Shown piece after piece: positions 51,633-60,385 of a stretch of 64,000 nucleotides of DNA. Source of the DNA: Leptospirales bacterium (GTDB lineage Bacteria > Spirochaetota > Leptospiria > Leptospirales > Leptonemataceae). Location: assembly GCA_019694655.1 (NCBI GenBank), contig JAIBBN010000001.1, forward strand, positions 248,001 through 312,000. Reading direction: 5' to 3'. Position numbers and translations under genes: made by a program. Positions within the stretch are counted from its first letter, which is position 1; each line of letters begins with the position of its first letter. The notes below the pieces were generated by a model. The model searched no databases. It worked only from the letters and a program-made list of their open reading frames with translations, and was not told the DNA's origin.

Positions 51633-52655
51633 ATGTCTGTGAGTACGCCCGCTGCCAGACCCGCGCCCGACTTTTGCGCCGCCGAGCAAGCGCCATTCTT
51701 GATCGCTGAAATTGGTCTCAATCACAACGGCGATTTCGATCTGGCCAGACGTATGGCGGATTCCGCCCGCGCCTCCGGCGCAGATGCCGCCAAGTTCCAG
51801 ATCTACGATGCCGATGCATTCTTGCATTCGGCAGCGCGCCTTGGCGATGGCGCACCTGGATCGCTGCGCGAATTCTTTCGCGGCTTTCAGTTGAGTGCGG
51901 CGCACTGGCGGGCGCTGGCCGAACATGTGCGTTCACTGGGCATGGAGTTTTTTGCTTCGGTCTTCGACGAGCCCTCGCTGCAGCTTTACCGCGAGCTACA
52001 ATGCAAGCTGATCAAGATCGCTTCCGCTGACCTGAACAACTTCATGCTCTTCGAGCGATTGCTGGAGGGACCGTGGCAGATCCTGCTTGCGACCGGGGCC
52101 AGCAACGAGGACGAGGTCTACGACGCACTGGAAGAAATTCCAGCAGAGCGGCAGCTGCTGCTGATGGAGTGCGTTTCACAATATCCAGCGCGTCCCGAAA
52201 GCTACAATCTCTCCGCGCTACAACGCTGGTCGCATTTCTGTGCTACGGGTCTGTCCGATCATAGCGAGGACAACAGTCTGGCCGCCGCAGCAACAGCGCT
52301 TGGAGCCCGCGCAATTGAGAAGCATTTTACGCTGGATCGAAATCTGGCAGGTCCCGACCAGTCCATCTCCCAGGACCCGAAAATGTTTGCGGCAATGGCG
52401 CGCAGCGTTCGGGCCATTCACCAGGCAATGCTCCAGCGACCGAAACGGGCGCTGCCGGATGAAGAGGGCGTGCGTCGTTATGGTCGTCGCGGACTCTACG
52501 CTCGTCGCGATGTGAACAGCGACGATGTATTTGACCGGCAAACAGCAATCGACCTGCGCCCGGCAGAGGGCGCCTGGAGTGCGCATAGCTGGCCGCAGTT
52601 TTCCGGCGCCAGCGTGGCCCGCAGTCAAAAGGCAGGCGAGGCGCTGGAGCCGTGA
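51633..52655 (+). CDS. NeuB-family sialic acid/pseudaminic acid synthase
   Basis: Condenses a hexosamine with phosphoenolpyruvate to a nonulosonic acid. The 340-residue protein has PFLIAEIGLNHNGDFDLA, AAKFQIYDA, LIKIASADLNNFML, and FCATGLSDHSEDNSLAAAATALGARAIEKHFTLDRNLAGPDQ split over the barrel, then a C-terminal SAF-like domain (about 275-335). The start ATG at 51633 places ten residues before the core. The substrate, sialic or pseudaminic or another nonulosonic acid, was not decided. Other pathway genes (neuA, neuC) are absent. Coupled by GTGA to the NusG paralogue. Confidence 0.88.
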   Translation: MSVSTPAARPAPDFCAAEQAPFLIAEIGLNHNGDFDLARRMADSARASGADAAKFQIYDADAFLHSAARLGDGAPGSLREFFRGFQLSAAHWRALAEHVRSLGMEFFASVFDEPSLQLYRELQCKLIKIASADLNNFMLFERLLEGPWQILLATGASNEDEVYDALEEIPAERQLLLMECVSQYPARPESYNLSALQRWSHFCATGLSDHSEDNSLAAAATALGARAIEKHFTLDRNLAGPDQSISQDPKMFAAMARSVRAIHQAMLQRPKRALPDEEGVRRYGRRGLYARRDVNSDDVFDRQTAIDLRPAEGAWSAHSWPQFSGASVARSQKAGEALEP

Positions 52656-53191
52656 GCGCCGACCATGTTGCAGCTCCGCGCGAAGAACTGCAAAGCGTCT
52701 GGTATGTTCTGCGCAGTATGCCGCAACATGAGCGTCGTCTGGCGCGCTATTTCGACCGGCGAGGCCTTGAGTATTTTTTGCCGCAGGTTCGCCGTCGCCG
52801 CCGCTGGTCCGATCGCATTCGGATGGTCGATTTTCCGCTGTTTCCCGGCTACATTTTCGTTCACATTGATTTGAGCAAGCAGCGCGTGGCTGCCCTTTCC
52901 GGCCCGGGCGCCCTCGATTTTGTGCGCGGCGAGGGCGGCCCGGCGATGATGAGCGCGGAAGAAATCGAGAATATACGATTGTTGAGCAACGGCGCACAGG
53001 AGCTGGAGAATCAACCGGATCAGCAATTTCCCGAGGGCGCGGCAGTATTGGTCGCCAGCGGTTCGCTCAAAGGCGTGCACGGCGTTGTGGTCAAGAGCGC
53101 TGGCAAAGCGCGCATCTATGTACGAGTACCGCTCCTCGGTCGTATGGTTTCAGCCGAAATCGACGCTGCCGATCTGCGCATCGAGGCCTAA
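52652..53191 (+). CDS. NusG/RfaH-like transcription antiterminator paralogue
   Basis: The 179-residue protein has an NGN domain with SVWYVLRSMPQHERRLARYF and FPLFPGYIFVHIDL, followed by a KOW domain with GAAVLVASGSLKGVHGVVVK near residue 130. The divergent sequence and context are those of specialised NusG paralogues (RfaH, LoaP, UpxY), which help transcription through long surface-polysaccharide operons. The start is GTG 52652 overlapping the neuB-like stop. It is followed by a TetR gene and not by a polysaccharide operon, so its target may lie elsewhere. Confidence 0.88.
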   Translation: MSADHVAAPREELQSVWYVLRSMPQHERRLARYFDRRGLEYFLPQVRRRRRWSDRIRMVDFPLFPGYIFVHIDLSKQRVAALSGPGALDFVRGEGGPAMMSAEEIENIRLLSNGAQELENQPDQQFPEGAAVLVASGSLKGVHGVVVKSAGKARIYVRVPLLGRMVSAEIDAADLRIEA

Positions 53192-53233
53192 CGGTGCGAT
53201 GAAAATCGACCTGCCGTCGCAACGAACAGAACG

Positions 53234-53920
53234 ATGGAACTCTTTGGCCGCTATGGACCCGCCTCGCTGGAAGGACTTGCACTGCGCGATATCAAGTATG
53301 CCCGTGCAAGGTTGAGCGTATTGTCCGCCTTTGCGCAGGCGCTGCGCAAGACTGAGTTCGCGCAAATTCGCATCAAGGATATTTGCCGACAATGCGAGAT
53401 ATCAGATCCCTCCTTCTACAATTATTTTCCGCAAAAGAACGATGTCTTGCTCTACTTCATAGGACTGTGGAGCATCGATCTTCGCTTACATGTGCGCAGT
53501 GCGCAGCCAGGACTGCCGGCCATCTACGAAATCTTCGACTACACAGCCCAGCGTGTTGAAAAAAACCCGGCGTTGCTGCGCGAGATCATTGCCTACCAGG
53601 CGCACACCTCCGCGCTGCGCGCCGCCAGGAGGTTTCCGCCGATCACCGTTGCGGAGCGGCAATTGCTCTTTGGCGCGGTGGAAGGCGCCGGGAGTCTGCC
53701 GGCGCAGGGCCTGGGCCCCGTACTTCGCGAGCAACTGCTGGCAGCGCAGCGCTGTCGGCAGATTCCAGCGCTGGCAAATGTTGACTCCTTGCAGCTTGCT
53801 ATTGCAGCGATCTTTTTTGGCGTCGCACTCCAGCGCTTGCACGAGCGGCCGCCTGGGCTTGCCAGACACTATCGAAAAGCTTTGCAAACGCTGTTGCCGT
53901 CGGTTGGAAGTAGCGCTTAG
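53234..53920 (+). CDS. TetR-family transcriptional regulator
   Basis: The 228-residue protein has a TetR-type HTH near residues 25-65: VLSAFAQALRKTEFAQIRIKDICRQCEISDPSFYNYFPQKNDVLLYF, with the helix 3 SDPSFYNYF typical. The ligand-binding C-terminal domain is variable. The target genes cannot be told. It lies 42 bp after the NusG-like gene and its stop overlaps the broken serine hydrolase by 4 bp on the opposite strand. Confidence 0.88.
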   Translation: MELFGRYGPASLEGLALRDIKYARARLSVLSAFAQALRKTEFAQIRIKDICRQCEISDPSFYNYFPQKNDVLLYFIGLWSIDLRLHVRSAQPGLPAIYEIFDYTAQRVEKNPALLREIIAYQAHTSALRAARRFPPITVAERQLLFGAVEGAGSLPAQGLGPVLREQLLAAQRCRQIPALANVDSLQLAIAAIFFGVALQRLHERPPGLARHYRKALQTLLPSVGSSA

Positions 53921-54893
53921 GGCGAAGGGAGGCTGGCCAGCAGCTCTGCGTCCAATTGGTTCAGGATTTGTTCGTCGCTTATGGCGCTGCGATTGCTCAA
54001 CAGCAAGGATGCCCGGCGCAGTCGGGGATAGAGGCGAATCTCGCAATAGTAGCCGCCGCCGCCGCCGGAATGGTGCAACCAGGCATGGCCCGCCAGACGG
54101 CCGCGAAACCAGCCCAGGGCGGACGGCAGATTGCGTTCCTCGGGCCGCAGCTCTTGCAAAAGGGCCAGCTCTGCGGTAAAGGGACCATCCTTCGCCAGCA
54201 GCGTCTGCAGCAATCGCGAAAGGCCGCGCGCATTGCCAATCAAGCCGCCGTAGGCTGCGCCATTCACGTAGAAGCGCCGAAAGTAACTCCAGCGCCAGCC
54301 GTGGTTGCCGCCAACGAAGCGCGACCGATCCAGCAGCAGCCCCAGCGCCAGATTGATCCAGCTCCAGCGCCGCAGATAGCCAGTCGCCATGGTTTCTGGC
54401 GGCGCCAGCTGGAAGCCCAGACGTTCGCCATGCGCAAGACGCAGCGGCGCCAGAATGTTGCTTTCCACATAGGATTCGTAGCTCTGGCCGCTGCGGCGGG
54501 CGATCGCCTCCCCCAGCAGCAAATAGCCGATGTTGGAATAGGCAAAACGAGAACCGGGCGGCGATTCAAGTCGACTGTATTTGCTCAGGACATTCTGCAC
54601 AAATACAGAGCGATCAAATTCGGGCCGCTGCTCTTCCAGATGGATCCAGGCTATCGGTATCGGATTGGGAAATCCGCCGCTGTGATTGAGCGTCTGCCGA
54701 AGCGAAGGACCATCGTCGCCATAGGGCCAATGTTCCACAAAGTTGCGCAGCGGTTCATCGAGCGACCAGCGACCTCGCTGTGCAAGCTGCAAGACCGCCA
54801 GCGCCGCGACTCTCGGCGTGAACTGGCGAGAGCCCTGAGGCGCACGCCGTCAAAGCAAGCCCTCCGGCCAATCGATACCGCCCCATGCATCAT
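53917..54893 (-). pseudogene. Broken serine hydrolase (class C beta-lactamase/PBP-like family)
   Basis: From TTG 54792 leftwards the frame reads LQLAQRGRWSLDEPL, then YSN at FAYSNIGYLL and HHSGGGGGYY, the second and third motifs of serine beta-lactamase-like hydrolases. The first motif (SxxK) is absent: the same frame upstream reads PQGSRQFTPRVAALAV, where the family expects S-x-S/T-K-QFT, and an in-frame TGA lies at 54852-54850. A signal peptide-like segment (MGRYRLAGGLALTACASGL) lies in another frame from 54886. I infer a deletion plus frameshift that removed the catalytic Ser/Lys. Confidence 0.7.
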
Positions 54894-54956
54894 GGGGCCC
54901 ATGGCATCTTACTCTGCAGTCCGTGAAATGGCGGTACTCTGCGGTCAAACATAAAA

Positions 54957-54972
54957 TTATAGCTGACTATAA
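54957..54972. promoter_or_regulatory. 16-bp inverted repeat, candidate operator
   Basis: TTATAG, CTGA, CTATAA form a perfect 6-bp inverted repeat with a 4-bp spacer, in an AT-rich patch between the divergent broken hydrolase and the Kef-type antiporter. A binding site for a dimeric regulator is possible; this is a pattern only. Confidence 0.3.
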
Positions 54973-55057
54973 CTATTCCAGGCGTTGTGGCCGGGTGCAG
55001 CGAAGAGCGCCTGTGGAGCCAGTAATGGAAACGAGTGGATCTGCTCAAACATTACGG

Positions 55058-55085
55058 TTGACAGCGCGCCGAAGGCCTCTACAAA
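55058..55085 (+). promoter_or_regulatory. Candidate sigma70 promoter for the Kef-type antiporter
   Basis: TTGACA at 55058-55063 and TACAAA at 55080-55085 with a 16-bp spacer. The predicted start near 55092 leaves a leader with GGAGG at 55110-55114 before the TTG start at 55121. Confidence 0.4.
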
Positions 55086-55120
55086 CAGTTGGCACAGTCC
55101 GGCTGCCACGGAGGAAAGAT

Positions 55121-56776
55121 TTGCACGGCGGATTTTTAGCAGATGTGGGTATCGCCCTGATCGTCGCAACGATCGTCGGCATAGTGTTCCATCGGTTGAA
55201 GCAGCCCATGATCGTCGGCTATCTTCTGGCCGGAGTTATTATCGGTCCCGAAATTGGCCCGCCGCTGATCCACAACGCCGAGAATATCCACCTGATGTCG
55301 GAGATCGGCCTCATCTTTCTGCTGTTCATCATCGGTCTGGAGATGAATCCGCACAGCCTTCTAAAGGCTGGCCGCCAGCTATTTGTAACCGGACTGGCCC
55401 AGTTCCCAATTTCCTTTCTCGTGGGAACCGGCTTTTTCGCGCTGATTGCCGCCACTCTTCTGCCTTTCGACCGCATGACTGTAGTTTATCTCGCGGCGGC
55501 TACATCACTCTCCAGTACGGCAATCGTAGTCAAATCGCTCTATGACCAGGTTGAATCAGATACCTACCATGGTCGTGCGGCTATTGGCATACTCATATTT
55601 CAGGATATCTGGGCCATTTTGCTGTTGGTCGTACAACCCTCATTGCAAAATCCGGAATTTCTGCCGATAGCAATCGCGCTGGCGAAAAGCATACTGCTTT
55701 TGGTTGTTGGATTTCTTTTTTCTAACTTTGCATTGCGCCATATCTTTCAGTGGGTGTCGAAGAACACTGAGCTGGTGGTCGCCGTTTCCATCGGGTGGTG
55801 TGCCGCGCTGGGAGGCCTGGCCGGGGCCTTGGGCCTTTCCATCGAGATGGGCGCTTTGATAGCCGGTATTTCAATCTCAACCTTTCCCTACAGTCTGTTT
55901 GTTACCTCTCGCGTGCTGCCCTTGCGCGATGTGTTTCTGACGATTTTCTTTGTGGCGCTGGGAATGCAGATTCCCTGGCCGAATCCATCGATTCTATGGC
56001 TGGCGCCGCTGATTGCAGTTTTTGTCATTGCTTCGCGCTTCCTGGTGGTCCTGCCGCTGATTCGGATAACTGGAGGGAGCGCTCGCACCGGCTTTATGAG
56101 CAGTCTGGATCTTGGACAGATCAGCGAGTTCTCATTGGTGATTGGTTCCATCGGCATAGGTCTGGGTCACATCGGTAAGGATACCTTTTCGATTCTGCTT
56201 TATTCCATGGCTATCGTATCGATTGTATCGATTTACGGAATCAAATACAATGCCGTGCTATTTGCGCCCTTCCACCGACTTGTTGGCGCCGGCCAGGCGC
56301 GCGCAGAGGAAACGCGGACGCGCAGCGACACGCGGCCAATAGTAATTCTTGGCTATCACCGCGGGGCGCAGGCGGTCATTGAAAACCTGGCAGTCATCAA
56401 ACCGGACGTGCTCGGGAAGATTGTGGTTGTTGATTTCAATATGGAGGCGCTTCGTCAATTGCAGAGTTCGGATGCCCTTGGCATCTTTGGCGACGTAACC
56501 GACATCGAGAATCTCGAACACATTGATTGGCAATCGACGCGATATATCCTGTCGACGATCCCGGACATGCTCCTGCGCGGAACGAATAATATGGCTTTGC
56601 TCAGGAAGTGCCGCAATCTGGCCCCGGACGCCAGGATCATTGTTACTGCCGATACTCAGGAGGACGCTCAAAGGCTGCGTGCGGCCGGCGCTGACGAGGC
56701 GATCATTCCCTACGCGTTTACTGGCGACTATCTGGCGATGAAGCTGATCGAGGCTTCGATTCGCGAAGCAGGCTGA
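55121..56776 (+). CDS. Kef-type K+/H+ antiporter with RCK (TrkA-N) domain
   Basis: The 551-residue CPA2-family cation:proton antiporter is read from TTG 55121. GGAGG at 55110-55114 (5 bp away) and the first residues LHGGFLADVGIALIVATIVG support this; a longer in-frame extension adds 66 residues of non-family sequence. Typical segments: LKQPMIVGYLLAGVIIGPEIGP and AAATSLSSTAIVVKSLYD. The cytoplasmic RCK domain starts near 405 (PIVILGYHRGAQAVIENL), with the GxGxxG loop altered to GYHRGA. It should regulate potassium or pH homeostasis. Confidence 0.9.
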   Translation: MHGGFLADVGIALIVATIVGIVFHRLKQPMIVGYLLAGVIIGPEIGPPLIHNAENIHLMSEIGLIFLLFIIGLEMNPHSLLKAGRQLFVTGLAQFPISFLVGTGFFALIAATLLPFDRMTVVYLAAATSLSSTAIVVKSLYDQVESDTYHGRAAIGILIFQDIWAILLLVVQPSLQNPEFLPIAIALAKSILLLVVGFLFSNFALRHIFQWVSKNTELVVAVSIGWCAALGGLAGALGLSIEMGALIAGISISTFPYSLFVTSRVLPLRDVFLTIFFVALGMQIPWPNPSILWLAPLIAVFVIASRFLVVLPLIRITGGSARTGFMSSLDLGQISEFSLVIGSIGIGLGHIGKDTFSILLYSMAIVSIVSIYGIKYNAVLFAPFHRLVGAGQARAEETRTRSDTRPIVILGYHRGAQAVIENLAVIKPDVLGKIVVVDFNMEALRQLQSSDALGIFGDVTDIENLEHIDWQSTRYILSTIPDMLLRGTNNMALLRKCRNLAPDARIIVTADTQEDAQRLRAAGADEAIIPYAFTGDYLAMKLIEASIREAG

Positions 56777-56842
56777 GCGGCGACATCCAATCTGTAGAAA
56801 AAAACCCTTTGACGCCTTTGGCGTTTGCAGAAAGAAGGAAAC

Positions 56843-57799
56843 ATGCATCAGCAGAACGCTCTTCGGCGCCTCTGCATGGCGCTTCTAGTGTCTGCGGTCG
56901 CCTTCTCCAGCGCAGGGCGCTGTGTCGACTACGACTGCCAGGATAGCGATCCTTCGTGTAGTCCTTTGCTACTGCCCTTGCTCTACGCCGGCAGCCGCAT
57001 CTATGTCAGCGCGGGTACACAAAATGCAATTCTGGGTCTGTCCTCGCTGCAAGGCGGCGTGGAGCAGAGCTATGCTCCCGGCGTCGGAACCTTGAGCAAT
57101 CCGGTGGGAATAGCGCGTGATTCGCTGGGACGTTTCTACCTGGCCTCGAATACTGGCGCTTCTGTACTGCGCGTAGACGATCTCAGCGGCGCGAACCCCA
57201 TGATCTACGCACCAGGCGCTACGCTCAACCAGCCAACCGGACTGGCAGTCGATTCGCAAAATCGCATCTACATCTCTTCCAGCAGCACCAATAGCATCCT
57301 GCGCATTGATGACATCAGCGGCGCCGGATTGGTTCAGTATAGCCCGGGCGTCGGCACGCTTGCCGCTCCCAATGAACTGGCTGTGGATTCGACAGGCCGC
57401 ATCTACATTGCGTCCGGTACAACCAATTCGATATTGCGAATCAACGACATGACTGGCGCCGGACTGGTCCAGTATACTCCCGGCATTGGGACTTTGAGCA
57501 ACCCGACCGGTCTGGCGGTGGATAGCGTCGGTCGTATCTACATCGGCTCTTTTCTCACCGATGCCGTGCTGCGCATCGATGACATGAGCGGCGCCGGCCT
57601 GCGCATCTACCAGCCGGGGGCCGCGATTCTTGACGGGCCTCTGGGCATGGATGTCGACCGCTTCGGTCGATTGTTTGTTGCTTCTTCCAATACCAATTCG
57701 GTGCTGCAGATCGCCAGCATCGACGGCGCCGGGCTGCGAGTTTTCACGCCCGGCAGCGCAGTGCTGGCCCAGGCCAATTTTGTAGCCCTTGGCCCGTAA
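56843..57799 (+). CDS. NHL-repeat beta-propeller lipoprotein
   Basis: The 318-residue exported protein has a signal peptide with a possible lipobox (SAGRC, Cys27) and then six to seven 45-residue repeats of the type PTGLAVDSxGRIYIxS, TNSILRIDDxSGAG. At DNA level the repeats recur every 135 bp (for example near 57242, 57377 and 57512). These form a beta-propeller of the NHL/Vgb family, used for ligand or protein binding. The ATG at 56843 follows AAGAAGGAA. The ligand is unknown. Confidence 0.85.
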   Translation: MHQQNALRRLCMALLVSAVAFSSAGRCVDYDCQDSDPSCSPLLLPLLYAGSRIYVSAGTQNAILGLSSLQGGVEQSYAPGVGTLSNPVGIARDSLGRFYLASNTGASVLRVDDLSGANPMIYAPGATLNQPTGLAVDSQNRIYISSSSTNSILRIDDISGAGLVQYSPGVGTLAAPNELAVDSTGRIYIASGTTNSILRINDMTGAGLVQYTPGIGTLSNPTGLAVDSVGRIYIGSFLTDAVLRIDDMSGAGLRIYQPGAAILDGPLGMDVDRFGRLFVASSNTNSVLQIASIDGAGLRVFTPGSAVLAQANFVALGP

Positions 57800-57874
57800 T
57801 CGGCGCCTTGCAACCCGCAGGCGTGTCAAAAAATCTTGCAACTGGCAGGCGGCGCTGCGGTTCCTACTGATTGG

Positions 57875-58300
57875 ATGCAAGAAAGCGAACAGATCGCGCG
57901 GCTGACGCAGGCCATTGAGCGCTTGAGCCAGCTGCTGGAAAAGCAGGGCGGCGGTCACAGCTCGGAGGCCGGTCAGGTTCTGCTGGCGCTGGTGCCATTG
58001 CTGGGCGTGGTTTTCGGCTGCACGCTGATCTTTTTCTTTTTTCTCTGGCAGTATCGCATTCGTCGCGAGCTGATCCGCAGCGGCCAGTATGCGCCGGTAT
58101 TTGTTTCTAATATCCGCGTGCTGAGCCTCTTGATCGGTCTTCTGGCGGTATTCTGCGGTTTGCCCATGACGATTCTCTTTTTTCTCATCGAAGGAGTCAG
58201 CTACGCGTTGCTGGGAGGGGTGTTGCCGCTTTTCGCTGGAATCGGCTTCATGCTCTTCTACTATCTGAGCTTCCACAAGGCAAGTCCGCGTTCCGAGTGA
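57875..58300 (+). CDS. Hypothetical membrane protein upstream of the ECF sigma gene
   Basis: The 141-residue protein has an N-terminal coiled coil (about residues 3-25, ESEQIARLTQAIERLSQLL) and three TM helices (about 34-55, 78-100, 108-128). The pattern resembles the DUF6249 type, but this was not verified. ATG 57875 was chosen; an upstream ATG 39 bp before is possible. It precedes the sigma factor by 27 bp and may be part of the same transcript. Confidence 0.65.
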   Translation: MQESEQIARLTQAIERLSQLLEKQGGGHSSEAGQVLLALVPLLGVVFGCTLIFFFFLWQYRIRRELIRSGQYAPVFVSNIRVLSLLIGLLAVFCGLPMTILFFLIEGVSYALLGGVLPLFAGIGFMLFYYLSFHKASPRSE

Positions 58301-58327
58301 GCGCTGGGACCAGGCCCGGAGGCCGAG

Positions 58328-58873
58328 TTGGCGGAATCGCCGGAGGAGAGAGAGGCGCGCTTCGAGGCGATCTTTGATCAAACCTCGAGCATGATCTACA
58401 ACCTTGGTTTGCGCTTGTTCCGCAACGAGGAGGATGCCCTGGATTTTGCGCAGGATGTTTATCTGCGCGCTTACGACCGTCTGGATTCGTTTCGCGGCGA
58501 GTCCAGACCGTCGACCTGGCTCTATTCGCTGGCTTTGAACCTGGGTCTCAATCGTCTGCGCAGCGAACGCCGCCTGCAATTCGACGCGCAGGCTGGCGAA
58601 CAGGAGCAGATTGAGTCGCTCTCCGGCGAAGGCGATCTGGTTGATCCGCTGGAGCGTCTGACTCGAACGGAAATCGAGATTGCAGTGCGCGAATCTCTGC
58701 AAGAGATGCCGGACGTCTACCGGGTGCCTTTGCTATTACTGTATTTTGAACAACTATCTTACGGAGAAATTGCCGCCACTTTGAAATTGAAGGAGGGAAC
58801 CTTGAAATCGTACATCCATCGCGGACGTTTGATTTTGCGCTCCCGCCTGGCCGAAAGGGGCATTGAGCCATGA
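58328..58873 (+). CDS. ECF-type RNA polymerase sigma factor
   Basis: The 181-residue protein has sigma region 2 (ARFEAIFDQTSSMIYNLGLRLFRNEEDALDFAQDVYLRAYDRL spread over residues 7-50, with the WLYSLALNLGLNRLR helix) and region 4 (LPEMPDVYR-type helix with LSYGEIAATLKLKEGTLKSYIHRGR). Translation starts at TTG 58328 after GGAGGC. It controls an extracytoplasmic stress regulon. The stop overlaps the anti-sigma ATG (ATGA). Confidence 0.92.
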   Translation: MAESPEEREARFEAIFDQTSSMIYNLGLRLFRNEEDALDFAQDVYLRAYDRLDSFRGESRPSTWLYSLALNLGLNRLRSERRLQFDAQAGEQEQIESLSGEGDLVDPLERLTRTEIEIAVRESLQEMPDVYRVPLLLLYFEQLSYGEIAATLKLKEGTLKSYIHRGRLILRSRLAERGIEP

Positions 58874-59337
58874 AGCACTACCTTGTAGAAATTCGCCGCA
58901 ACCACCCGGCGCTCTCGGCGGAGATTCGCCAGCATGCCCTGGGTTGTGCGCTTTGCCGTCGCGAGATCGAGCTTTACGATGCGGTGGCTGCAGGCGTGGC
59001 TTCGCTGCCGCGTCGCGCCGTTCCCGCGCGCCTCAAAGAGTTGGTCTTCGAACGCCTGGCCCGACCGGCCTATCGCGCCTGGCATCTGGCTGCGGCCCTG
59101 GTATTTGCCTGGGCGGCGCCGCTGCTTTTTCAGCAACTGGGCGCAACGCGCGGCATCGCCGCCAATTGGCTGCCGGCGCTCTATGCCAGTTTTGGCCTGC
59201 TGAATCTTCTCCTGATTTTTGCCGTGGCTTTTCATCTCTTCAGCATGCACCGCCGCGGCGTAATCGACGTTGAGAAGCGATTGCTCGATGCCCTGGAGGC
59301 GCCGGGCCGCTTCTGGTCGCGTTTGCGTCGTCCCTGA
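58870..59337 (+). CDS. Anti-sigma factor with zf-HC2 and two TM helices
   Basis: The 155-residue protein has HALGCALC at about residues 22-29, the zinc-binding H-x3-C-x2-C of ZAS-type anti-sigma factors, and two TM helices (about 72-92 and 96-120). The cytoplasmic zinc domain should bind and hold the partner sigma factor, the gene just upstream. Translational coupling (ATGA) fits a fixed sigma/anti-sigma ratio. A C-terminal cytoplasmic tail (EAPGRFWSRLRRP) follows the last helix. Confidence 0.88.
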   Translation: MKHYLVEIRRNHPALSAEIRQHALGCALCRREIELYDAVAAGVASLPRRAVPARLKELVFERLARPAYRAWHLAAALVFAWAAPLLFQQLGATRGIAANWLPALYASFGLLNLLLIFAVAFHLFSMHRRGVIDVEKRLLDALEAPGRFWSRLRRP

Positions 59338-59404
59338 GCCTGCTTGACATTGCGCCGGCAATTGGCGGCGCTTCCCGCTGACCGGCCAGGAGCGCCGGCG
59401 GCGC

Positions 59405-60385
59405 ATGTCCCATCCCGGCGATCCTTACGAACTCTTTATTCGAAGCTACAGCATGCAAATCGACGAGCTGCGCGACAACGAGACGCGCATTGACGCCGAT
59501 GCCGTGCGCCGTGCAGCGCATATGATCCGGGAGTGCCGCGGCAAATTGACGCTGACCGGCATGGGCAAATCGGGACTGATCGCCCAAAAACTGGCGGCCA
59601 CCTTCTCTTCCACCGGTACGCCGGCTTTCTTTCTCCATCCGGGCGAATCGTTGCATGGCGACCTGGGCGCGCTTCAAAAAGATGATATTCTGATGGTGCT
59701 GGCCAAGAGCGGCGAATCAGAAGAGGTCATCAGTATGCTGCAGGTGGTGCAGAAGCTGGGCAATCCGATCATTGCCATCCTGGGCAATCCAGATTCCGCC
59801 GCCGGTCGCATGGCCAATGTCATCATCCGCGCTACGGTCAGCCGCGAGGCTGATCCGCTTGATCTGGCGCCCACTGCCTCTACCACGGTTTCGCTGGTGG
59901 TGGGCGATGCTTTGGCCAGCGCCGTCAGCGAGATGCGCGGCTTTCGCCACGAGCAGTTTGCACTCTATCATCCAGCCGGTCAGCTTGGGCGTCGCCTGCT
60001 GCTGAACGTCGAGGATTTGCTGATCACCGATCGCGGCATTCCAGTTGTGGGCGAGAGCGCCAGCATGCGCGAATTGCTGGAAGCAGAGAGTAAGCCTAAC
60101 CTGGGCGGCGTGATGGTGGTCGACGGCGAGGGCCGTCTGGCTGGCCTTGTGACCGATGGCGACATTCGTCGCGCTATCATTCGATTGGGCAATGTGCTGG
60201 AATGTCCGATTGATCAAATCATGACGCGCAATCCGATGTTTGTGCGCAAGGGCGTCCGCGCTATTGAAGCCCTGCGCCTGATGCAGGAGCGACCCTCGCA
60301 GATCAATGTGCTGCCGGTGCTGGACGATGAGCGTCGGCCCGCGGGTCTGTTGCGCTTGCATGATCTGGTGCGCGCCGGTCTCTAA
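59405..60385 (+). CDS. kdsD: D-arabinose 5-phosphate isomerase (KdsD/KpsF)
   Basis: Converts ribulose 5-phosphate to arabinose 5-phosphate, the first step of Kdo synthesis for LPS. The 326-residue protein has an SIS domain with GMGKSGLIAQKLAATFSSTGT and FFLHPGESLHGDLG, then two CBS domains from about residue 205. The downstream 39-residue reading frame starts at its stop (TAATG). Works in the same pathway as the Kdo transferase gene at 33.5-34.8 kb. Confidence 0.94.
   Translation: MSHPGDPYELFIRSYSMQIDELRDNETRIDADAVRRAAHMIRECRGKLTLTGMGKSGLIAQKLAATFSSTGTPAFFLHPGESLHGDLGALQKDDILMVLAKSGESEEVISMLQVVQKLGNPIIAILGNPDSAAGRMANVIIRATVSREADPLDLAPTASTTVSLVVGDALASAVSEMRGFRHEQFALYHPAGQLGRRLLLNVEDLLITDRGIPVVGESASMRELLEAESKPNLGGVMVVDGEGRLAGLVTDGDIRRAIIRLGNVLECPIDQIMTRNPMFVRKGVRAIEALRLMQERPSQINVLPVLDDERRPAGLLRLHDLVRAGL

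Noticed and set aside
56842-57799. Direct repeats every 135 bp considered as a CRISPR or satellite array
   Set aside because: They are in-frame coding repeats of a beta-propeller and have no spacers.
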